From an uncultured Clostridium sp. (GTDB taxonomy: Bacteria; Bacillota; Clostridia; TANB77; CAG-508), in contig CANOWW010000001.1 in the NCBI GenBank assembly GCA_947571115.1, forward strand, positions 1 to 64,000: a DNA stretch of 64,000 nt, given 5' to 3'. Position 1 is the first letter of the stretch, and each line of letters starts with the position of its first letter. The notes beneath the pieces were generated by a model, which was given only the letters and a program-made list of their open reading frames with translations, did not search any database and was not told the origin of the DNA. The position numbers were made by a program, and so were the translations under genes. This document shows, in pieces, positions 1-7,448 of this stretch.

Positions 1-117
1 ATATAACATCCCACATGCATATATGGGTAATATCCCTGTTATCATACTAAGTAACAATAAATCTCCTAATCTATAAATTATAAATCTAGTTGCTTTTTGT
101 AGCTTTGTTAATTTCAT
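1..117 (-). CDS. Partial small membrane protein of the integrated element
   Basis: An open frame on the minus strand starts with ATG at 117 and runs off the window at base 1, giving 39 residues. It begins with a basic stretch (MKLTKLQKATR) followed by a hydrophobic segment at about residues 19-34 (LLLLSMITGILP), so a membrane protein is likely. Its ATG overlaps the TGA of the upstream gene (114-116) in an ATGA arrangement, which supports translational coupling and a real gene. I do not recognise the family, and the C-terminus is outside the window. Confidence 0.5.
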   Translation of the reverse strand, partial: MKLTKLQKATRFIIYRLGDLLLLSMITGILPIYACGMLY

Positions 118-323
118 ATTTTTTGTTCCTTTCCTAAATATTTAAAAAACTTACTTTCAATAATAATATAATTCCATTTTCCACCAGCTTTTTTTGGCGG
201 AACAGCACTTCCAAAGTCAAATCTTTCTTCTCTTAAGCCTGCCCTTATCCACTCAGCATTTTTTGGTATAAATTTTGCGGCTTCTACTGGTGTGAGCGTT
301 TTGACTTTTTCAATATCTTCCAT
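114..323 (-). CDS. Excisionase-like small DNA-binding protein
   Basis: 69 residues, started by ATG at 323 with GGAGG just upstream. The segment LTPVEAAKFIPKNAEWIRAG resembles the winged-helix or MerR-like fold of small phage excisionase or DNA-binding proteins, and the tail contains a basic KKAGGKW turn. It lies in the control region of an element whose integrase is at 2233-3504, and it is coupled to the partial gene downstream. Role as excisionase or recombination directionality factor is inferred from size, fold impression and context. It could instead be a simple phage regulator. Confidence 0.5.
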   Translation of the reverse strand: MEDIEKVKTLTPVEAAKFIPKNAEWIRAGLREERFDFGSAVPPKKAGGKWNYIIIESKFFKYLGKEQKI

Positions 324-333
324 AGTTTCCTCC

Positions 334-363
334 TTGTTTTTATCTTCTCACTTATGCTATAAT
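334..363 (+). promoter_or_regulatory. Promoter for the gene at 389
   Basis: TTGTTT at 334-339 and a perfect TATAAT at 358-363 are separated by 18 bp. The promoter sits between two divergent genes and is followed by GTGAGGTGA and an ATG at 389. Confidence 0.5.
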
Positions 364-388
364 GCTTTTGAAAGTGAGGTGAAATTAT

Positions 389-625
389 ATGTTTAATTAT
401 TCTTTTACTGCAAAAGATGGTCAAATTACTATCAACACTCCAAAAGTAGAGAATTTTAGCGATATAAAAAGAGAAGTCAAAGAAGAACTTACTTGCGCAA
501 TTAATCATTCTATATATCCAGACGGACTTGATATCACTATGACCCAATTTGCTGATAAAATAATTCTTACTTCTAACAGAGAACTTATTAAACACTCAAA
601 TGGTACATATTCATTTAAAGACTAA
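389..625 (+). CDS. Hypothetical 78-residue protein of the integrated element
   Basis: The ATG at 389 follows AGTGAGGTGA at good spacing and a consensus -10 box. The protein is acidic and mixed alpha/beta with no membrane segment (MFNYSFTAKDGQITINTPK at the start). I do not recognise it. Its last 11 bases overlap the 3' end of a convergent 50-residue gene (615-767). It is transcribed away from the small gene at 114-323, in the lysis-lysogeny-like control region, so an accessory regulatory role is possible but not shown by the sequence. Confidence 0.5.
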   Translation: MFNYSFTAKDGQITINTPKVENFSDIKREVKEELTCAINHSIYPDGLDITMTQFADKIILTSNRELIKHSNGTYSFKD

Positions 626-767
626 TATCATTTGCTTGAAGAATAGCTCTATCATTAGTTATTGTAATTTTTGAACTGGTAGACTCGCCTTCTGCTAGTT
701 CTTTTTTTACAACAGTTATAATTTTGTCTTTTTCTTCAATAATCTGTTTTATAATTTTCTTTCCCAT
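615..767 (-). CDS. Small hypothetical protein, 50 residues
   Basis: A short open frame starts with ATG at 767 after AAAGGAGAAG and ends with TAA at 615-617. The product starts MGKKIIKQIIEEKDKIITVV and is strongly charged, probably an alpha helix followed by a beta strand region (SSKITITND). It lies 3' of the Cro-like gene on the same strand. An operator copy (TTACG-N5-CGTAA, 785-799) lies directly before its ribosome site, so it may be repressed by the same regulator. No family recognised. Confidence 0.5.
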   Translation of the reverse strand: MGKKIIKQIIEEKDKIITVVKKELAEGESTSSKITITNDRAILQANDISL

Positions 768-784
768 TCTCTTCTCCTTTCTTT

Positions 785-799
785 TTACGCGTTACGTAA
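785..799. promoter_or_regulatory. Operator copy 1, TTACG-N5-CGTAA
   Basis: A 15-bp site with perfect 5-bp inverted arms TTACG and CGTAA and spacer CGTTA. The same architecture occurs twice at 1038-1067. It lies between the Cro-like gene stop (800) and the ribosome site of the 50-residue gene. Confidence 0.6.
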
Positions 800-1021
800 T
801 CAATCATTAAAAAAAATGTCTGATGCTTCTTTTTTACTTAATTTTAATATCTTACATAATTCTAAAATATCAACTAATCCTAACTCAACTTTTCCACTTA
901 ATCTTCTGTAAACATATATTTCTGTCTTGCCCCATTCCTTTGCTAATTCTGACTTAGACAAATTCCTAAACTTCATATATCCTTCTATCTTTCTCAGTAT
1001 TTCTTCCCTTTTTTCTTTCAT
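800..1021 (-). CDS. Cro-like helix-turn-helix regulator
   Basis: 73 residues starting at ATG 1021 after GGGAGGTG. Residues 15-60 form a helix-turn-helix (MKFRNLSKSELAKEWGKTE followed by IYVYRRLSGKVELGL), typical of XRE/Cro proteins. It is divergent from the CI/LexA-like repressor at 1185, with shared palindromic operators between them. This is the classical arrangement of a phage genetic switch. Its likely targets are the TTACG-N5-CGTAA sites on both sides of its own gene. Whether it acts as Cro or as a transcriptional activator cannot be told from sequence. Confidence 0.7.
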   Translation of the reverse strand: MKEKREEILRKIEGYMKFRNLSKSELAKEWGKTEIYVYRRLSGKVELGLVDILELCKILKLSKKEASDIFFND

Positions 1022-1037
1022 TGTTCACCTCCCTGTT

Positions 1038-1067
1038 TTACGTATTACGTAATTACGTTATACGTAA
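1038..1067. promoter_or_regulatory. Operator copies 2 and 3 between the divergent repressor genes
   Basis: Two 15-bp sites lie head to tail. Site 1038-1052 has arms TTACG and CGTAA with spacer TATTA. Site 1053-1067 has the same arms with spacer TTATA. They directly abut. The region also contains the perfect palindrome ATTACGTAAT at 1044-1053. Placement upstream of the Cro-like gene implies repression of that gene. Confidence 0.7.
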
Positions 1068-1134
1068 TATATAATATTTTATTTTCTTTGTCAATACTTT
1101 TTACGAAATTTTTTTATTTTTTTTGAAAAAAATA

Positions 1135-1163
1135 TTGCGTAATGCGAAAAAATGTTGTATAAT
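1135..1163 (+). promoter_or_regulatory. Promoter of the CI-like repressor with a degenerate operator
   Basis: TTGCGT at 1135-1140 and TATAAT at 1158-1163 have ideal 17-bp spacing. The -35 overlaps a degenerate operator (TTGCG-N5-CGAAA, 1135-1149), suggesting autoregulation. An in-frame ATG at 1152 lies inside this promoter and cannot be the start of the repressor. Confidence 0.6.
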
Positions 1164-1184
1164 ACTTATATCGGAGGTGACACT

Positions 1185-1808
1185 ATGGATGAAATTTTTT
1201 CGGAACGATTGTCTGACTTGATAAAGAACAGCAATTATTCATTAAATGATATGGAGGAATATGTTGGAAAAACATCTGCCACGATTTCAAGATACGCTTC
1301 AGGTGAAATAAAAGGTGTTAAAAGAAGCACTATTGTAAAATTAGCAAATTTTTTCAATGTTAACCCTGCGTGGCTAGCAGGATTAAATGATGAAAAATAT
1401 GTCATTAATCAACAAACAAAGCAAGCATTCCCTCTTTTAGGGACCGTAAAAGCAGGATATAATTACTTAGCAAGCGAAAATATTGTCGGCTATATTAGTA
1501 TAGATAAAAAACTGTCTGACCCTGAAAACTACTTTGCTTTGACCGTGACTGGCGATAGCATGCAGCCTATTTTATATGAAGATGATATTATAATAGTACA
1601 CAAACAAAATGATGTTGAAAATGGGCAAATTGGAATTATACTTATAGATGATGAAGAAGCTACAGTCAAAAAAATAATAAAACATGAAGATTATATTGAA
1701 CTAATAGCTTTTAATTCTTATTATCCGCCACGAAAACTTGATAAAAGCACTAATTTTCAAATTGTCGGAAAAGTTACAGAAGCTAGAATAAGTAAAATAT
1801 TTGAGTAA
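1185..1808 (+). CDS. CI/LexA-like phage repressor, XRE domain plus S24 self-cleaving peptidase domain
   Basis: 207 residues from the ATG at 1185, which follows GGAGGTGA. An earlier in-frame ATG at 1152 is rejected because it precedes the -10 box. Residues 1-65 form an XRE helix-turn-helix (YVGKTSATISRYASGEIKG). Residues 85-200 form the S24 domain, with the Ala90-Gly91 cleavage site (VKAGYN), nucleophile Ser125 in GDSMQP and general base Lys162 in ATVKK. This is a complete catalytic set, so RecA-stimulated autocleavage and SOS induction of the element are expected from family knowledge. It is divergent from the Cro-like gene and cotranscribed with the gene at 1823. Confidence 0.9.
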   Translation: MDEIFSERLSDLIKNSNYSLNDMEEYVGKTSATISRYASGEIKGVKRSTIVKLANFFNVNPAWLAGLNDEKYVINQQTKQAFPLLGTVKAGYNYLASENIVGYISIDKKLSDPENYFALTVTGDSMQPILYEDDIIIVHKQNDVENGQIGIILIDDEEATVKKIIKHEDYIELIAFNSYYPPRKLDKSTNFQIVGKVTEARISKIFE

Positions 1809-1822
1809 AGGAGACAATCTTT

Positions 1823-2050
1823 ATGTTAGATTATGATAATTTAGTCAATATAGAAAAAGTAGATAAACACAATATTTATTTTAAAGATGGTAGAAAAATT
1901 CATTCTGACAACTTTACTTTTGAACCATTTATCACTAATCAACAGACATTAGAAAACTTCGACAAAACCGTTAAATCTATGTTCTTTACCGAGCCAATTC
2001 AAAGACAAGATAACATTATTTATGTAGATTTTAATAATATAAGAAAATAA
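1823..2050 (+). CDS. Hypothetical 75-residue protein cotranscribed with the repressor
   Basis: The ATG at 1823 lies 14 bp after the repressor stop and follows AAAGGAGACAA. The product is acidic and soluble, with an N-terminal beta-rich segment (NIYFKDGRKIHSDNF) and no recognised domain. Position between repressor and integrase is typical of small lysogeny-module genes in Firmicutes phages. Function unknown. Confidence 0.55.
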   Translation: MLDYDNLVNIEKVDKHNIYFKDGRKIHSDNFTFEPFITNQQTLENFDKTVKSMFFTEPIQRQDNIIYVDFNNIRK

Positions 2051-2142
2051 TTTAAGAGAAAAATTTGATATAAATGTAATATTATATAAAAAATAGATAA
2101 CCCACTCCCCGACCAAAGTTTGTGGATTATCTAAAACCATAT

Positions 2143-2200
2143 TTGCTTAAAAGCAGTCTTATGTTATATTAATTATAGCATATAGTCTCTTTTTAAGCAA
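2143..2200. repeat. Inverted repeat flanking the integrase promoter region
   Basis: The arm TTGCTTAAAAG (2143-2153) is matched by CTTTTTAAGCAA (2189-2200), complementary except for one extra T. The AT-rich centre holds the likely integrase promoter. A second, weaker inverted repeat (AGATAACCCAC with GTGGATTATCT) lies just upstream at about 2094-2132. These could be regulator or integrase binding sites. Confidence 0.4.
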
Positions 2201-2232
2201 GTACCGAAAATTTGTTTAGAAGGAGATTTTTT

Positions 2233-3504
2233 ATGAAGAAATATAAAAAACGAGCAAATGGAGCTGGAAGTCCTGTATTTTTAGGAAATGGAAGACACTA
2301 CCCTTATGTAGCACGCCTCATGATTGGAAAAGATTGCGACGGAAAACCTATTTATTTCGATATAGATAAATTTGAAACAGAATTAGATGCCATCGTTTGT
2401 CTTGAAAACTGGCTAAAAAATCCTACACCTTTAAAAGTAAAGACAAACAAATATAATCGAATTGTAACTTTTTCGCACTTTCCTAAAACAAGCAACCCCT
2501 ATCCCTTAGTTCCTGTCGATACTGTAGAAGCCACTATTTATAGAAAGAACAAAAAGTATTACACTTTCAAGCAAGTCTATGCCGAAATGGAAAAAGCACT
2601 ATTTCCAACAAAAGAAGAAAAATTACTTGAGAGACAATTTCACATTAGAACAGACGGCAAGCTATCTTTCAGTCATGCCAATCAACTAACCGTTGCTTTT
2701 AATCATTGCCAATCTCTTTACAATAAAATATATCGAGAACTACGCACATCTGACTTTAAAGAATGCATTAATAATCCAGAAATAAAACCATCCATAAAAA
2801 CATGCCTAACAAAACTATTCAAAAACATGGATAAGTACGCCTATTCCGAAGATATTATCGATAAAAAATATACAACAGATTTAAAATCTTCAAACACAAC
2901 TAAACAACACAGAACACCTTTTTCATACGAAGAAATTAACTATTTGTGGGAAATTCAAGAAAACAATCAAAAACTACAATTTGTAAGGGATTTTCTGTTA
3001 CTTGCAATTTACACGGGTTGTCGCGCAGAAGAACTACTATTTACTTACACAAATAATGTTTTTTTAATCGAGAATTATTTTGTAACAGGGCTAAAAACAG
3101 AAGCAGGACAAAATAGAGTGATTCCGATACATAAAAAAATAAAACCAATTATACAAAAATATTATAACCCAAAAAACACCTTTCTTTTTACGTCTCAAAA
3201 AGCTAGAATGAGTTACGCCAAATACCTATTTTTATACAATAAATTTATTTCTAAATACTCAAATTTAAAAGGAAAAACCGCCCACTGCGGTAGGCACTCT
3301 CTTGAAACCGAACTGCAAAAATTAAACATAAAAACGACTATCATTAACGCTATTATCGGTCATAAAAATGGAAACGTGGCTGACGACGTATATAACCATA
3401 TTTCACTTCAAGAAAAAATAGATGCTATCAACATGGTTGACTATCAAGAAAGAAAAATTTACGTTCTAAATTCCAACTCAGTAAATACTGAAAAGGCTCT
3501 CTAA
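2233..3504 (+). CDS. int: Tyrosine recombinase (integrase)
   Basis: 423 residues from ATG 2233 after AGAAGGAGAT. An upstream TTG at 2212 precedes the ribosome site and is rejected. The N-terminus (KKYKKRANGAGSPVFLGNG) is a basic arm-binding region. The middle is the core-binding domain. The C-terminal catalytic domain shows Arg in YTGCRAEELL, the HxxR box as HCGRH, the GH box in IIGHKNG, and the tyrosine nucleophile in DDVYNHI, so it should be active. It integrates and excises the element that extends to the left of this window. Tandem 11-bp repeats directly after its stop (3516-3537) look like arm sites, placing the attachment site between 3505 and 3615. Confidence 0.93.
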   Translation: MKKYKKRANGAGSPVFLGNGRHYPYVARLMIGKDCDGKPIYFDIDKFETELDAIVCLENWLKNPTPLKVKTNKYNRIVTFSHFPKTSNPYPLVPVDTVEATIYRKNKKYYTFKQVYAEMEKALFPTKEEKLLERQFHIRTDGKLSFSHANQLTVAFNHCQSLYNKIYRELRTSDFKECINNPEIKPSIKTCLTKLFKNMDKYAYSEDIIDKKYTTDLKSSNTTKQHRTPFSYEEINYLWEIQENNQKLQFVRDFLLLAIYTGCRAEELLFTYTNNVFLIENYFVTGLKTEAGQNRVIPIHKKIKPIIQKYYNPKNTFLFTSQKARMSYAKYLFLYNKFISKYSNLKGKTAHCGRHSLETELQKLNIKTTIINAIIGHKNGNVADDVYNHISLQEKIDAINMVDYQERKIYVLNSNSVNTEKAL

Positions 3505-3515
3505 AAATTACACGG

Positions 3516-3537
3516 TTAATAACAAATTAATAACAAA
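3516..3537. repeat. Tandem 11-bp repeat, probable integrase arm sites
   Basis: TTAATAACAAA is present twice in perfect tandem (3516-3526, 3527-3537) immediately after the integrase stop codon. Short direct repeats here are typical of arm-type integrase binding sites next to att. Inference from position only. Confidence 0.4.
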
Positions 3538-3578
3538 GCCGAATTGCAAACCCTTGAAACACTTGATAATTCGGCTTT
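3535..3578. terminator. Integrase terminator, possibly overlapping the attachment site
   Basis: Inverted arms AAAGCCGAATT (3535-3545) and AATTCGGCTTT (3568-3578) with a 22-nt loop are followed by a T-rich stretch. The loop contains CCCTTGAAACACTTG, the sort of sequence found at integrase att cores. A second palindrome, ATGTTACA-CAAT-TGTAACAT, follows at 3592-3611. Either could mark the element boundary. Confidence 0.5.
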
Positions 3579-3614
3579 CTTTATTTAATATATGTTACAC
3601 AATTGTAACATAAA

Positions 3615-4013
3615 TCAAAGTTCCATACACAAATTCAAAATTTCCTGCAAACGCTCATCTTGTTTCGTCAAATACAAATACCCAATCAACGCCTCAAAAG
3701 CAGTTGACATCGCATAATCTGCCACATTTGCATTTTTTGCCACATGATGATTTTGCACATTTCTGCCTCGTTTGACAATTTCTATTTCTGCCTCTGTCAA
3801 ATGTTCTTGCAACTTTTTTAAGGTATCAGCCTGCGCTCTTGCTTTCACATAATGAATTGACTCCATATGTAACTTATGTGGTTTCGCATTGGAATCATTT
3901 ACTAAATTCACACGAATAAACATTTCATATACGCAATCCCCAATATACGCCCACACAAGAGGAGACAGCATTTTTACCTCTTCTACTGCTTTTTTTCTCT
4001 CAATCAACTCCAA
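3615..4013 (-). CDS. mrnC: Mini-ribonuclease 3 (23S rRNA maturation)
   Basis: Single RNase III catalytic domain without a double-strand RNA-binding domain. It shows LVWAYIGDCVYEMFIR near the start, KPHKLH, the RGRN motif, and STAFEALIGYLYL near the C-terminus. Mini-III trims 23S rRNA ends in Firmicutes. I place the start at TTG 4013 (about 132 aa, matching family length), preceded by GAAAGGA. An ATG at 3972 after GAAGAGGT is also possible. A more upstream ATG at 4061 lies in a dispersed repeat and is unlikely. It is the first chromosomal gene beside the integrated element and downstream of rbgA on the same strand. Confidence 0.88.
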   Translation of the reverse strand: MELIERKKAVEEVKMLSPLVWAYIGDCVYEMFIRVNLVNDSNAKPHKLHMESIHYVKARAQADTLKKLQEHLTEAEIEIVKRGRNVQNHHVAKNANVADYAMSTAFEALIGYLYLTKQDERLQEILNLCMEL

Positions 4014-4043
4014 TTTATTTTTCCTTTCTAGCCTAATATAGAC

Positions 4044-4145
4044 CGCCCGTTTTCTTAACATCCCCTTTTTAGGTCCGCCCGTAAAGTTAACATCTCATTT
4101 TTTTGCAATCCTTAGCTTGCATTTTGTTGGGCTAAACCTTACATT
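4044..4145. repeat. Dispersed 102-bp intergenic repeat, copy A
   Basis: About 102 bp between rbgA and mrnC closely matches 17169-17270. Both copies start with CGCCCGTTTTCTTAACAT, carry a second, diverged copy of that word about 30 bp later, and end in two complementary segments around TTAGCTT. See copy B. Not coding. Confidence 0.7.
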
Positions 4146-4164
4146 TAAAATCAATAGTATGCTA

Positions 4165-5047
4165 TTAATCTGGTTTTTCTAAACTAATTTTTCCAAATTT
4201 GCAATTTCTAAAATCTTCCAAAATAATTCGTGCCACTTTTTCATCGTCCACAATTCCGCCTTGTTTGATAGCGCCATATTTTTTGCCAATGACTTGCATT
4301 AATTCATAAATACTATTTTCTTGGTTCTCTATTTCGGCCCCTTCTTCCTCTGTCAATTTATATCTTTGCAAAATTTCACTTTTATAATTGGGGTACAATT
4401 TTTTCAGCAATTCATACGCAACCTCAACACGATCCAAAATGTCGTCTTTAATGGTTCCTGTAAAAGCTAAATTTAGCGCCACTTCATCACTTTCAAATTT
4501 AGGCCACAACACCCCCGGCGTATCCAACAATTCTTGATTTTTCCCAATTCTAACCCATTGCTTTTTCTTGGTAACTCCTGGTTTATTTCCCACTTCCATT
4601 GAAGTCTTCTTCGCAATTCGATTAATGAGCGACGATTTCCCAACATTTGGAATTCCCAAAATCATCACTCGAATCGTTTTATTCACTCTTCCTTTTTGCT
4701 TTTGACGTCCCAACTCTTCTTGCATCATTTCGTCAATCGTCCTTAAAACCTGTTCAATACCTTTGCCAGAATTAGCATCAACAGCAAGCGTTTTTGCCTC
4801 TTTTCCCAAGGCTTTTATCCATGCTTGGCTTATCTTTTCATTAGCCAAATCGCATTTATTCAGCAAAATAATTTTCTTCTTTCCCTTTGTCATTTCAAAA
4901 ATATCAGGATTCCTACTCGATATTGGAATTCGACTATCGAGCAATTCTATCACAACATCAATTAATTTTAAATCCTCTAAAATTTGCCTTTTGGTTTTCG
5001 CCATGTGCCCGAGGATACCAGTTGATATTTAACTTATTTTCATTCAT
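4165..5047 (-). CDS. rbgA: Ribosome biogenesis GTPase RbgA (YlqF), with +1 shift at a CGG codon
   Basis: Circularly permuted GTPase for late 50S assembly. Translation should start at ATG 5047 (MNENKLNINWYP) after GTAGGTGA. Codon 13 is CGG (5011-5009), and skipping its C gives the invariant WYPGHMAKTKRQ. Read normally, the frame stops 17 codons later. An internal ATG at 5004 lacks a ribosome site and would delete the WYPGHM element. Downstream are the G4 motif NKCDL, the P-loop GIPNVGKSS, a PGVTK switch and DTPG, in permuted order. With the shift the protein is 293 residues, close to the B. subtilis protein. Loss of rbgA is severely deleterious in B. subtilis, so a true pseudogene is unlikely. 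Confidence 0.88.
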
Positions 5048-5084
5048 GATTTTCACCTACTCTTAAGTTCAATATTATTTTTTA

Positions 5085-5389
5085 TTAAAACCTCTCTAAT
5101 GTTTCATTTTCATTAATGATATAGAAATTATCATAATTTCTCTGCAAAGCATCTTCATAATATGGAACAAATACTTCTTTTAGCTTTTTTATAAATTTTT
5201 TGTTATTCCCTCTATCCATACATTTCTGTTTAACACTATCCCAAGTATCAATATTAGGATAAGCAATACTATATTGGATATTATTTTTATCAAAATAATC
5301 AAAATGCTCTGGTTTCAACTGCTATATTTTTTACCTAAAACACTTTTCCCACAAGTTGCAAACCCTGCAATAATCATTCCTTTTGCCAT
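5085..5389 (-). pseudogene. Remnant of a P-loop nucleotide kinase-like gene
   Basis: ATG at 5389 opens MAKGMIIAGFATCGKS, a Walker A motif, but the frame stops after KKYSS (TGA). The C-terminal part continues in another frame from about 5318 (KPEHFDYFDKNNIQYSIAYP, then NIDTWDSVKQK) to 5085. The middle of the protein is missing, so there has been an internal deletion plus a frame change. No CGG lies at the break, so this differs from the frameshift genes elsewhere in the window. Family resembles small adenylate kinase-like ATP-binding proteins. Next to a second decayed kinase gene. Confidence 0.65.
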
Positions 5390-5408
5390 TCATTAGCACC
5401 TATTTCTT

Positions 5409-5770
5409 TTAATTTATCCATACATCAATTTCATTTTTATTTGGTATTTCAAACATTGATATAACTTTCTCTAAGAGACCTTCATCTACATAAAAATTAA
5501 ATTCGCCTTTACCTGCTAGCACTTTCCTATTACGCTCCTCTCTAAAATAACATTACAACCTATATTGACAAGTTCTACTGATTTTTTCATTAAATAAGCA
5601 TTTACTCTATTTGCTATTTGATTATATTTTTCACCTTATTCATTGCCGAACAAATCATAAGTTACTTCATCTATAGATAAAATAATCGCATTTTGTTTCT
5701 GTTTTATTTGATTTGCATAATACGTTTTTCCACTACATATTTTCCCACATATAGCAATTACTTTCCCCAT
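5409..5770 (-). pseudogene. Remnant of a second P-loop kinase-like gene
   Basis: ATG 5770 starts MGKVIAICGKICSGKTYYAN (Walker A GKICSGKT) and continues to LSIDEVTYDLFGNE, then an in-frame TAA. The same frame continues (GEKYNQIANRVNAYLMKKSV) to a second stop at about position 5520. The tail VLAGKGEFNFYVDEGLLEKV then runs in another frame to TAA at 5409-5411. The central lid region is missing. The start overlaps the stop of the cupin gene (5772), so it was once part of that operon. Related to AAA or zeta-toxin-like small ATP-binding proteins. Non-functional as it stands. Confidence 0.65.
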
Positions 5771-5771
5771 A

Positions 5772-6125
5772 TTAACTTTTTCTCCTAACATTATGTATCC
5801 TTACAAAAACATATTCGGATTCTATATCACCATTATTATAAATTTCGTGGAATACATCAGCAGGGTACATAAATGTATCTCCTTCTTGATATTCATACTC
5901 CCCATCTTTATCTTTTACAATTCCAGTTCCCTTAATGACATACATTATCTCATCAATATTCTCATGATTATGCCATGCATATTTATTTCCAACAGGAAGC
6001 CAACCATATGTCATTCCTTGAATTGTTCCAAATTCCTTATCTGCAATATATAATTTTCTGCTACCACTTCCCCCATGAGCTTCTTCCTTTTTTATACTCT
6101 CATTTGATTTTTTAATAATTTCCAT
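5772..6125 (-). CDS. Cupin-domain protein
   Basis: 117 residues from ATG 6125 after AGAGGAGAAA. A single conserved cupin_2 barrel carries motif 1 (WHNHENIDEIMYVIKGTG, with His ligands and Glu) and motif 2 (PADVFHEIYN). Small stand-alone cupins bind a metal and often act in sugar or small-molecule metabolism, but the substrate cannot be read from sequence. It sits 48 bp downstream of the S51-like peptidase gene, and its stop nearly touches the start of the decayed kinase gene at 5770. The set looks like a run of accessory genes on one strand. Confidence 0.75.
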   Translation of the reverse strand: MEIIKKSNESIKKEEAHGGSGSRKLYIADKEFGTIQGMTYGWLPVGNKYAWHNHENIDEIMYVIKGTGIVKDKDGEYEYQEGDTFMYPADVFHEIYNNGDIESEYVFVRIHNVRRKS

Positions 6126-6173
6126 ACCTTTTCTCCTCTTTTAATTTATTTTTCATTTATAAAAATATTATTT

Positions 6174-6839
6174 TTAGTTTTTCCCAAAAATTTCTGGTTC
6201 TCCACCAATAAATCCTATTTTTCCATCTACAAAGCTAACTGCTTGCTCATCTGTAATGGCGTAAACTGGAAAAGGATTGTCTACTAAAACATCTTCCAAA
6301 AACTCCTTCGTCCACTTTGCATGGTCTGCTCTTAAAAAATGCGGAATAATATTAAATGGCACTATGCCAAGTTCTTGGCATTCGATATCTTTCAAAGAAA
6401 TTTGGTATCTCTGCTTCCAAAAATCCTCACTTTGAATTTGTTCGCCAAGCACAATGGAACCTGCAGAAGTTCCCATTAAAACTCTCTTTTCTGCAACTTC
6501 CCTGATTAATTCTATGGTATCAGTTTCACGAAATAATTTTGCATAAATATGCTGCTTTCCCCCAACAATATAGGTCAAATCCGCATTCATAAGACGTTTT
6601 CTAATTTCATTTTTGGAATGCACTCTAAAATTCACAAAATCAATTTTGCCACCGATATATTTTTCAATATTAGATAATTCACGAATGCACCATCTTTTAC
6701 TTTTTTCACTTTCTAATTCATACATCACTTCGTTAATAATGGCAATGTTAATTTCACGGGCTGGCTTGTCAACAATTTTTGCCACTTCTTTTTCCATCTC
6801 ATTTGTCGTAAATCCTTGCGACGCAAGAATAATTTTCAT
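6174..6839 (-). CDS. Peptidase S51-like protein (dipeptidase E fold)
   Basis: 221 residues with a class I glutamine-amidotransferase-like fold. The nucleophile Ser lies in MGTSAGSIVLGEQ at about residues 122-134, and a preceding YIVGGKQHIYAKL segment is typical of the S51 family (aspartyl dipeptidase or cyanophycinase relatives). The ATG at 6839 has AAAGGAGAG upstream, directly after a 27-nt palindrome (6857-6883). Such genes are common solitary accessory genes in Firmicutes. The substrate is unknown. Confidence 0.75.
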   Translation of the reverse strand: MKIILASQGFTTNEMEKEVAKIVDKPAREINIAIINEVMYELESEKSKRWCIRELSNIEKYIGGKIDFVNFRVHSKNEIRKRLMNADLTYIVGGKQHIYAKLFRETDTIELIREVAEKRVLMGTSAGSIVLGEQIQSEDFWKQRYQISLKDIECQELGIVPFNIIPHFLRADHAKWTKEFLEDVLVDNPFPVYAITDEQAVSFVDGKIGFIGGEPEIFGKN

Positions 6840-6856
6840 AATATTCTCTCCTTTTT

Positions 6857-6883
6857 GAACTATTAAAGATTCTTTAATAGTTC
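6857..6883. repeat. 27-nt palindromic repeat, copy 1
   Basis: Perfect 13-bp arms (GAACTATTAAAGA and its complement) around one central base. It is placed between two minus-strand genes, 18 nt before the start codon of the S51-like gene, with the ribosome site in between. Four more copies are at 55633, 56689, 58256 and 58680. It lacks a U-run on the minus strand, so it is not a good terminator for the upstream gene. Confidence 0.75.
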
Positions 6884-6888
6884 ATTTT

Positions 6889-7353
6889 TTATCTTATTTT
6901 ATACTGATTTCGGTCTGCTCTTTCGTCAAATTCACGGTCATATTTTTCATTTTCATAATACCAGTCTGTTCCTTTATTTTGTGGAACAATCCCACTTTTT
7001 TGGATCATAACATCACAAAATACCCAAAATGGTATGATAATTCCCAAACTATTCAAAAGTAATTCCGTAGAACCACTCAAATCCAAACTTTGTGTAACTG
7101 TAAAATTTTGATACACAATTGTTCCAAAATAAGCTGCATACATACCAAAATACAAAGTTGCAGCAATCACATTTCTTCGGATGATAAAAACAATACAAGG
7201 AATGGTTAAAAATAAAATTAATATTTCAATATTAGCATTGACTGGCTGGCAAATAAAATCAAGTTGCATGGCTCCCATTAGCGAAACCACTACTCTAAAT
7301 CCCCAATAAATCACAGCAAACATGGTAATCAAATAACTAAACATACTATTCAT
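6889..7353 (-). CDS. Membrane protein of unknown function
   Basis: 155 residues from ATG 7353, which follows GGGAGGAAAA. An ATG at 7419 is further upstream but lacks this ribosome site. About four hydrophobic segments are visible (MFSYLITMFAVIYWGF, IEILILFLTIPCIVFII, ATLYFGMYAAYFGTIVY, LLLNSLGIIIPFWVF), followed by a charged cytosolic tail rich in Asp, Glu and Arg. I do not recognise a family. It follows the LPXTG-type gene on the same strand. Confidence 0.6.
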   Translation of the reverse strand: MNSMFSYLITMFAVIYWGFRVVVSLMGAMQLDFICQPVNANIEILILFLTIPCIVFIIRRNVIAATLYFGMYAAYFGTIVYQNFTVTQSLDLSGSTELLLNSLGIIIPFWVFCDVMIQKSGIVPQNKGTDWYYENEKYDREFDERADRNQYKIR

Positions 7354-7448
7354 AAAATTTTCCTCCCATTTCAAAAAAATGCGACCTGATGAGTTTTCGT
7401 AAAATACACAAAACTTCAAGTCGCTTAAAACTTTATCTTTTTATTGAA

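Noticed and set aside
1152..1184. ATG 1152 as start of the phage repressor.
   Set aside because: It lies before the TATAAT box at 1158-1163; the GGAGGTGA site fits ATG 1185.
4044..4061. A zero-frame CGG in the extended N-terminus of mrnC (codon 5 after ATG 4061).
   Set aside because: This part lies in the dispersed 102-bp repeat and is upstream of the likely start at 4013; family length does not need it.
5085..5770. The two broken kinase genes as further examples of CGG frameshifting.
   Set aside because: No CGG is at their breaks; they have internal deletions and stop codons, as in normal pseudogenes.
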